From the NCBI RefSeq assembly GCF_000739455.1, contig NZ_CP009211.1:186001-250000 (forward strand): DNA of 64,000 bases. The letters run 5' to 3'. Shown in pieces: positions 60,554 through 64,000 of this stretch. Every line of letters begins with the position of its first letter. Within the stretch, counting starts at the first letter, position 1. The notes under the pieces are model-generated. The model was not told the origin of the DNA. It ran no database searches and saw only the letters and a program-made list of their open reading frames with translations. This DNA is from Corynebacterium imitans. GTDB lineage: Bacteria; Actinomycetota; Actinomycetes; Mycobacteriales; Mycobacteriaceae. A program made the translations under genes and the position numbers.

Positions 60554-61417
60554 CTAGTCCCGCGCCGCATCCAACAGGTAGCGCCCGTAGCCCGACTTCA
60601 GCGTGGCGCGGCCAAGCTCTTCGAGCGCCTCGCGCGAGATGAAGCCCTCCCGGTAGGCGGCCACCTCGGGCGAGCCGATGATGGTGCCGGTGCGCTTCTG
60701 TATGACCTCCACGTACGCGCTGGCCTCGCTCATGGAATCGATCGTGCCGGTGTCTAACCACACGTCCCCGCGGTGCAGGCGGTGGACCTTCAGCGCGCCC
60801 TCGCGCAGGTAGGCCTCATTGATACTGGTGATTTCCAGCTCGCCGCGCGCGCTCGGGGTGATCTGCTTAGCAATGTCCACGACGCGGTTGTCGTAGAAGT
60901 ACAGGCCCACCACCGCGAAGTTGGACTTCGGGTGCGCGGGCTTCTCCTCAATCGACAGGGCCGTGCCGTTGGCGTCGAAATCGACCACGCCGTAGCGCTG
61001 CGGGTCGGAGACTTCGTAGGCGAAAATCGCGCCGCCGTTCACGTCGCGCGTTTCGCCCAGGATGCGGGTCAGCTGCGCGCCTTCAAAAATGTTGTCGCCG
61101 AGCACGAGCGCGACCGAGTCGTCGCCGATGAAGTCCTCGCCGATGATGAAAGCCTGCGCGAGTCCATCCGGGGAGGGCTGGACGGCGTAGCTGAGCATGA
61201 TGCCGAAACGCGAGCCGTCGCCAAGCAGGCGCTTGAACGCGCCCGCATCCTCCGGGGTGGTGATGATGAGGATCTCCCGGATACCCGCGCTGATCAGGGT
61301 GGTCAGCGGGTAATAGATCATCGGCTTGTCGTAAATGGGCATGAGCTGCTTCGATATGCCCTGCGTGATCGGGTACAGCCGCGTGCCGGACCCGCCGGCC
61401 AAGATGATGCCTCGCAT
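60554..61417 (-). CDS. rmlA: Glucose-1-phosphate thymidylyltransferase RmlA
   Basis: 287 residues. The nucleotide-binding loop [20 protein letters not shown] is at residues 8-27. Substrate motifs [18 protein letters not shown] and EEKPAHPKS follow. It makes dTDP-glucose from dTTP and glucose-1-phosphate, step one of dTDP-L-rhamnose synthesis. Confidence 0.97.
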   Translation of the reverse strand: MRGIILAGGSGTRLYPITQGISKQLMPIYDKPMIYYPLTTLISAGIREILIITTPEDAGAFKRLLGDGSRFGIMLSYAVQPSPDGLAQAFIIGEDFIGDDSVALVLGDNIFEGAQLTRILGETRDVNGGAIFAYEVSDPQRYGVVDFDANGTALSIEEKPAHPKSNFAVVGLYFYDNRVVDIAKQITPSARGELEITSINEAYLREGALKVHRLHRGDVWLDTGTIDSMSEASAYVEVIQKRTGTIIGSPEVAAYREGFISREALEELGRATLKSGYGRYLLDAARD

Positions 61418-61440
61418 GCGTCCCAGACTAGCTGGTCGTT

Positions 61441-61833
61441 TTAGCCCTGGGACATCTCCTTGAGGAAGTCCTCGAACGTGTAGCGGCCCGCCGCGATCTC
61501 GCGCACGTCGAACTTCACGGCCAGGCTGAGCACCGTGGTCAGCACACCGAGCACCAGCAGTGCGATCTGCGGCTTGCTGATATTGGAGAAGTCGCCGCTG
61601 GACAGCGCCAACATGATGTCAGGTGCCGCGGTCGTGCTTGTCGACGTCGTAGGCGTCACCGTCGGCGTCACCGTCACGGTCACCGTGGGCGTGGGCGTTG
61701 CAGTGCCAGTCGCAGTGCCCGTCGCCGTTGTCGTCTCGCTCGCCTTTTCAGGAGCCGCCTGCGCCGGCGCGATCACGCACGCGGCGCCGAGAGCAGCGGT
61801 GGTGGCAACAGCCGCAAAAAACTTCTTCGACAT
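61441..61833 (-). CDS. Exported Thr/Pro-rich small protein within the rml cluster
   Basis: 130 residues. A signal peptide ([26 protein letters not shown]) is followed by a low-complexity stretch of Thr with Val/Pro/Ala (residues 33-68: [16 protein letters not shown]), then a C-terminal hydrophobic helix ([19 protein letters not shown]) and acidic end. AAAGGAG precedes the ATG at 61833. The Thr-rich part may be O-glycosylated. No family recognised. Confidence 0.75.
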   Translation of the reverse strand: MSKKFFAAVATTAALGAACVIAPAQAAPEKASETTTATGTATGTATPTPTVTVTVTPTVTPTTSTSTTAAPDIMLALSSGDFSNISKPQIALLVLGVLTTVLSLAVKFDVREIAAGRYTFEDFLKEMSQG

Positions 61834-61883
61834 TGGTGGCTCCTTTAATGTTTCTGGCAGCGAAGCAAGTACAGGGTCTAAAC

Positions 61884-63206
61884 CTAGTGCATCGCAAGGT
61901 GCAGGGCGAGTGCTGCGCGCCAATTCATCGGCGCAAACCCGGTCGCCTTGATCTTGTCCAAGCTCAGCGTGGACTCCGCCGGGCGTGGTGCCTCGGGCCC
62001 GTTGAGCTCGGCGTACTGCGCGGTGGTCACCGGGTGGACCTCGGAAGGGGCGTGGCCGACCCCGATGAACACGGCCATGGCGATCTCGTCGCGGCCTACG
62101 GCATCCCCGTCTGAGGTGAGGTTGTAGACCCCGTACTCGGCCTTGGTGCGCAGCAGGTGCGCGATGCCCTTGGCCAGGTCCTCTGCGTAGGTGGGCCGCC
62201 CGCGCTGGTCCATGATCACCTTCGGCTCCACCCCGCGCGCGGCGAGGCCCGCCATGGTGGACATGAAGTTGTTGCCCTCGCCGAAGACCCAGGCGGTGCG
62301 CACCACGTAGTGCTTGCGCGCCACCTGCGCCGCCGTATCGCCCGCGGCTTTCGACGCCCCGTAGGCCGACAGCGGCGACGGCAGCTCCGCCTCATCGTGG
62401 ACCTCGTTGGTGCCGTCGAAGATGTAGTCGCTGGAGACGTGCACGAGCGTCAGATCATGTGCGTTGCAGATCGCCGCCAGGCGCGCTGGGGCCTCGGCAT
62501 TGACCGCCCAGGCGGTCGCCCGGTCGTTCTCGGCACCGTTGACGTCGTTGTAGGCCGCGCAGTTGATCACCGCCCAGTACTGGGAAAAGTCCAGCTCCGG
62601 TATGTCGGTGAGGTCGAACTCTGCGCGGGTGAAGAAGTCGGCTTCCTCGGCACTGTAGATCTGCTTGAGCGCCCGGCCCAGCTGGCCGTTCGCGCCGGTG
62701 ATGAGGATTTTGCGGGGAGGGACTGGCGTGGCGTCGGCAAGCGCAGGGTGCGCCTTGTCCGCCTCGGAGAGTTCAGTGGGTTGCAGCGGCCACTCGATCT
62801 CCTGGTAGGAGCAAAACGCGTACGACCCGTCCGGGTTGTAGCGCTGATTGACCAGGTAGATGTAGGAGGTGTCGTCCTCGAGCGCCTGGAAGCCGTTGGC
62901 CACCCCGCGCGGGACAAACACCGCCGTGTCCGGGCCGACCTCCAGGCCAAAAGTCTTGCCATAGGTGGGCGAGCCTTCTCGCATATCCACCCACGCGGCG
63001 TAGACGCGGCCCGTGGCTACCGAGACCCACTTGTCCCAGGGCTCGGCGTGCATCCCGCGGGTCGCGCCGCGCCGGGCGTTGAGGCTCACGTTCTGCTGCG
63101 CGGGCACAAGCGCCTGGCCGGCCCAGTTCTCCTTGAACCAGCCGCGGTTGTCCTCGTGGACGCGCAGCGAGTGGATTTGCAGGCCTTCAATCGGGGTGTC
63201 AACCAT
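61884..63206 (-). CDS. rmlCD: Fused dTDP-4-keto-rhamnose 3,5-epimerase / reductase (RmlCD)
   Basis: 440-residue fusion. Residues 1-165 are RmlC cupin: HEDNRGWFKENWAGQALVPAQ, RGMHAEPWDKWV (catalytic His) and VFVPRGVANGFQAL. The rest is RmlD: ILITGANGQLGRAL, SSDYIFDGT and YGASKAAGD (YxxxK). It performs the last two steps to dTDP-L-rhamnose. The fusion is typical of corynebacteria. Confidence 0.95.
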   Translation of the reverse strand: MVDTPIEGLQIHSLRVHEDNRGWFKENWAGQALVPAQQNVSLNARRGATRGMHAEPWDKWVSVATGRVYAAWVDMREGSPTYGKTFGLEVGPDTAVFVPRGVANGFQALEDDTSYIYLVNQRYNPDGSYAFCSYQEIEWPLQPTELSEADKAHPALADATPVPPRKILITGANGQLGRALKQIYSAEEADFFTRAEFDLTDIPELDFSQYWAVINCAAYNDVNGAENDRATAWAVNAEAPARLAAICNAHDLTLVHVSSDYIFDGTNEVHDEAELPSPLSAYGASKAAGDTAAQVARKHYVVRTAWVFGEGNNFMSTMAGLAARGVEPKVIMDQRGRPTYAEDLAKGIAHLLRTKAEYGVYNLTSDGDAVGRDEIAMAVFIGVGHAPSEVHPVTTAQYAELNGPEAPRPAESTLSLDKIKATGFAPMNWRAALALHLAMH

Positions 63207-63216
63207 GCGGGTCAGT

Positions 63217-64000
<784 letters not shown>

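Overview
The window is high-GC actinobacterial chromosome, almost certainly a Corynebacterium. The evidence is a WhiB regulator, a GlxR-type cAMP-Crp regulator, a mycothiol-dependent formaldehyde dehydrogenase, a fused RmlC-RmlD protein and a sigC-katA pair. From about 17 to 45.4 kb the gene order (ponA, whiB, DUF4177, ridA, MBL, glxR/crp, nth, tlpA-like, nudix, marP, ephE-like, holin-like, HAD, ssd, tad genes, mrfA-like helicase, cspA, topA, adenylate cyclase, holB) matches, from memory, the M. tuberculosis Rv3682 to Rv3644c block. I could not fix the species.

Layout: 0-7.6 kb holds a YkvI-like membrane protein, the ECF factor SigC, catalase, and an ABC exporter with a two-component system. 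7.6-13.5 kb is the complete mrpACDEFG Na+/H+ antiporter operon (MrpA fused to an MrpB-like domain). 13.8-15.2 kb is a YhgE/Pip-like envelope protein. 15.2-15.8 kb is a hairpin-rich intergenic region ending at tRNA-Pro. 15.8-29.8 kb holds envelope, redox and DNA-repair genes including the GlxR regulator. 29.8-34.4 kb is a tad/Flp pilus operon preceded by two exact DnaA boxes inside a 12-bp inverted repeat. 34.4-45.4 kb holds a helicase, cspA, DedA, topA, adenylate cyclase and holB. 45.5-49.8 kb, beginning at tRNA-Thr, is an accessory patch with poorly conserved genes and an IS1249-type element that has split a secreted-protein gene. 49.8-56.8 kb holds an MFS exporter, an acyl-CoA synthetase, a secreted SGNH hydrolase, a PadR module and the mycothiol formaldehyde-detoxification pair. 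56.8-57.9 kb is a frameshifted C5 DNA methyltransferase. 57.9-64 kb holds a DsbA-like protein, two glycosyltransferases and the dTDP-rhamnose genes rmlA, rmlCD and rmlB (cut by the window edge).

Functional links: CyaB (42.6 kb) should make the cAMP sensed by GlxR (22 kb). MscR and the following MBL protein form a two-step formaldehyde route. RmlA, RmlB and RmlCD make dTDP-rhamnose for the arabinogalactan linker. Ssd, TadABC and three small pilin-like proteins form one pilus operon.

The least explained signal is a family of intergenic repeats. A 20-bp palindrome (AAAYGGAGCTAGCTCCRTTT) occurs seven times at three convergent gene junctions (26.3, 37.3-38.0 and 49.6 kb). Adjacent copies are exactly 69 bp apart and are associated with a conserved CCAGGTCG-type box. 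At 37-38 kb they flank two mirror-image sets of three 24-bp repeats. A separate pair of 47-bp identical stem-loops at 15.4/15.6 kb shows a compensatory base-pair change, which argues for a selected structure.
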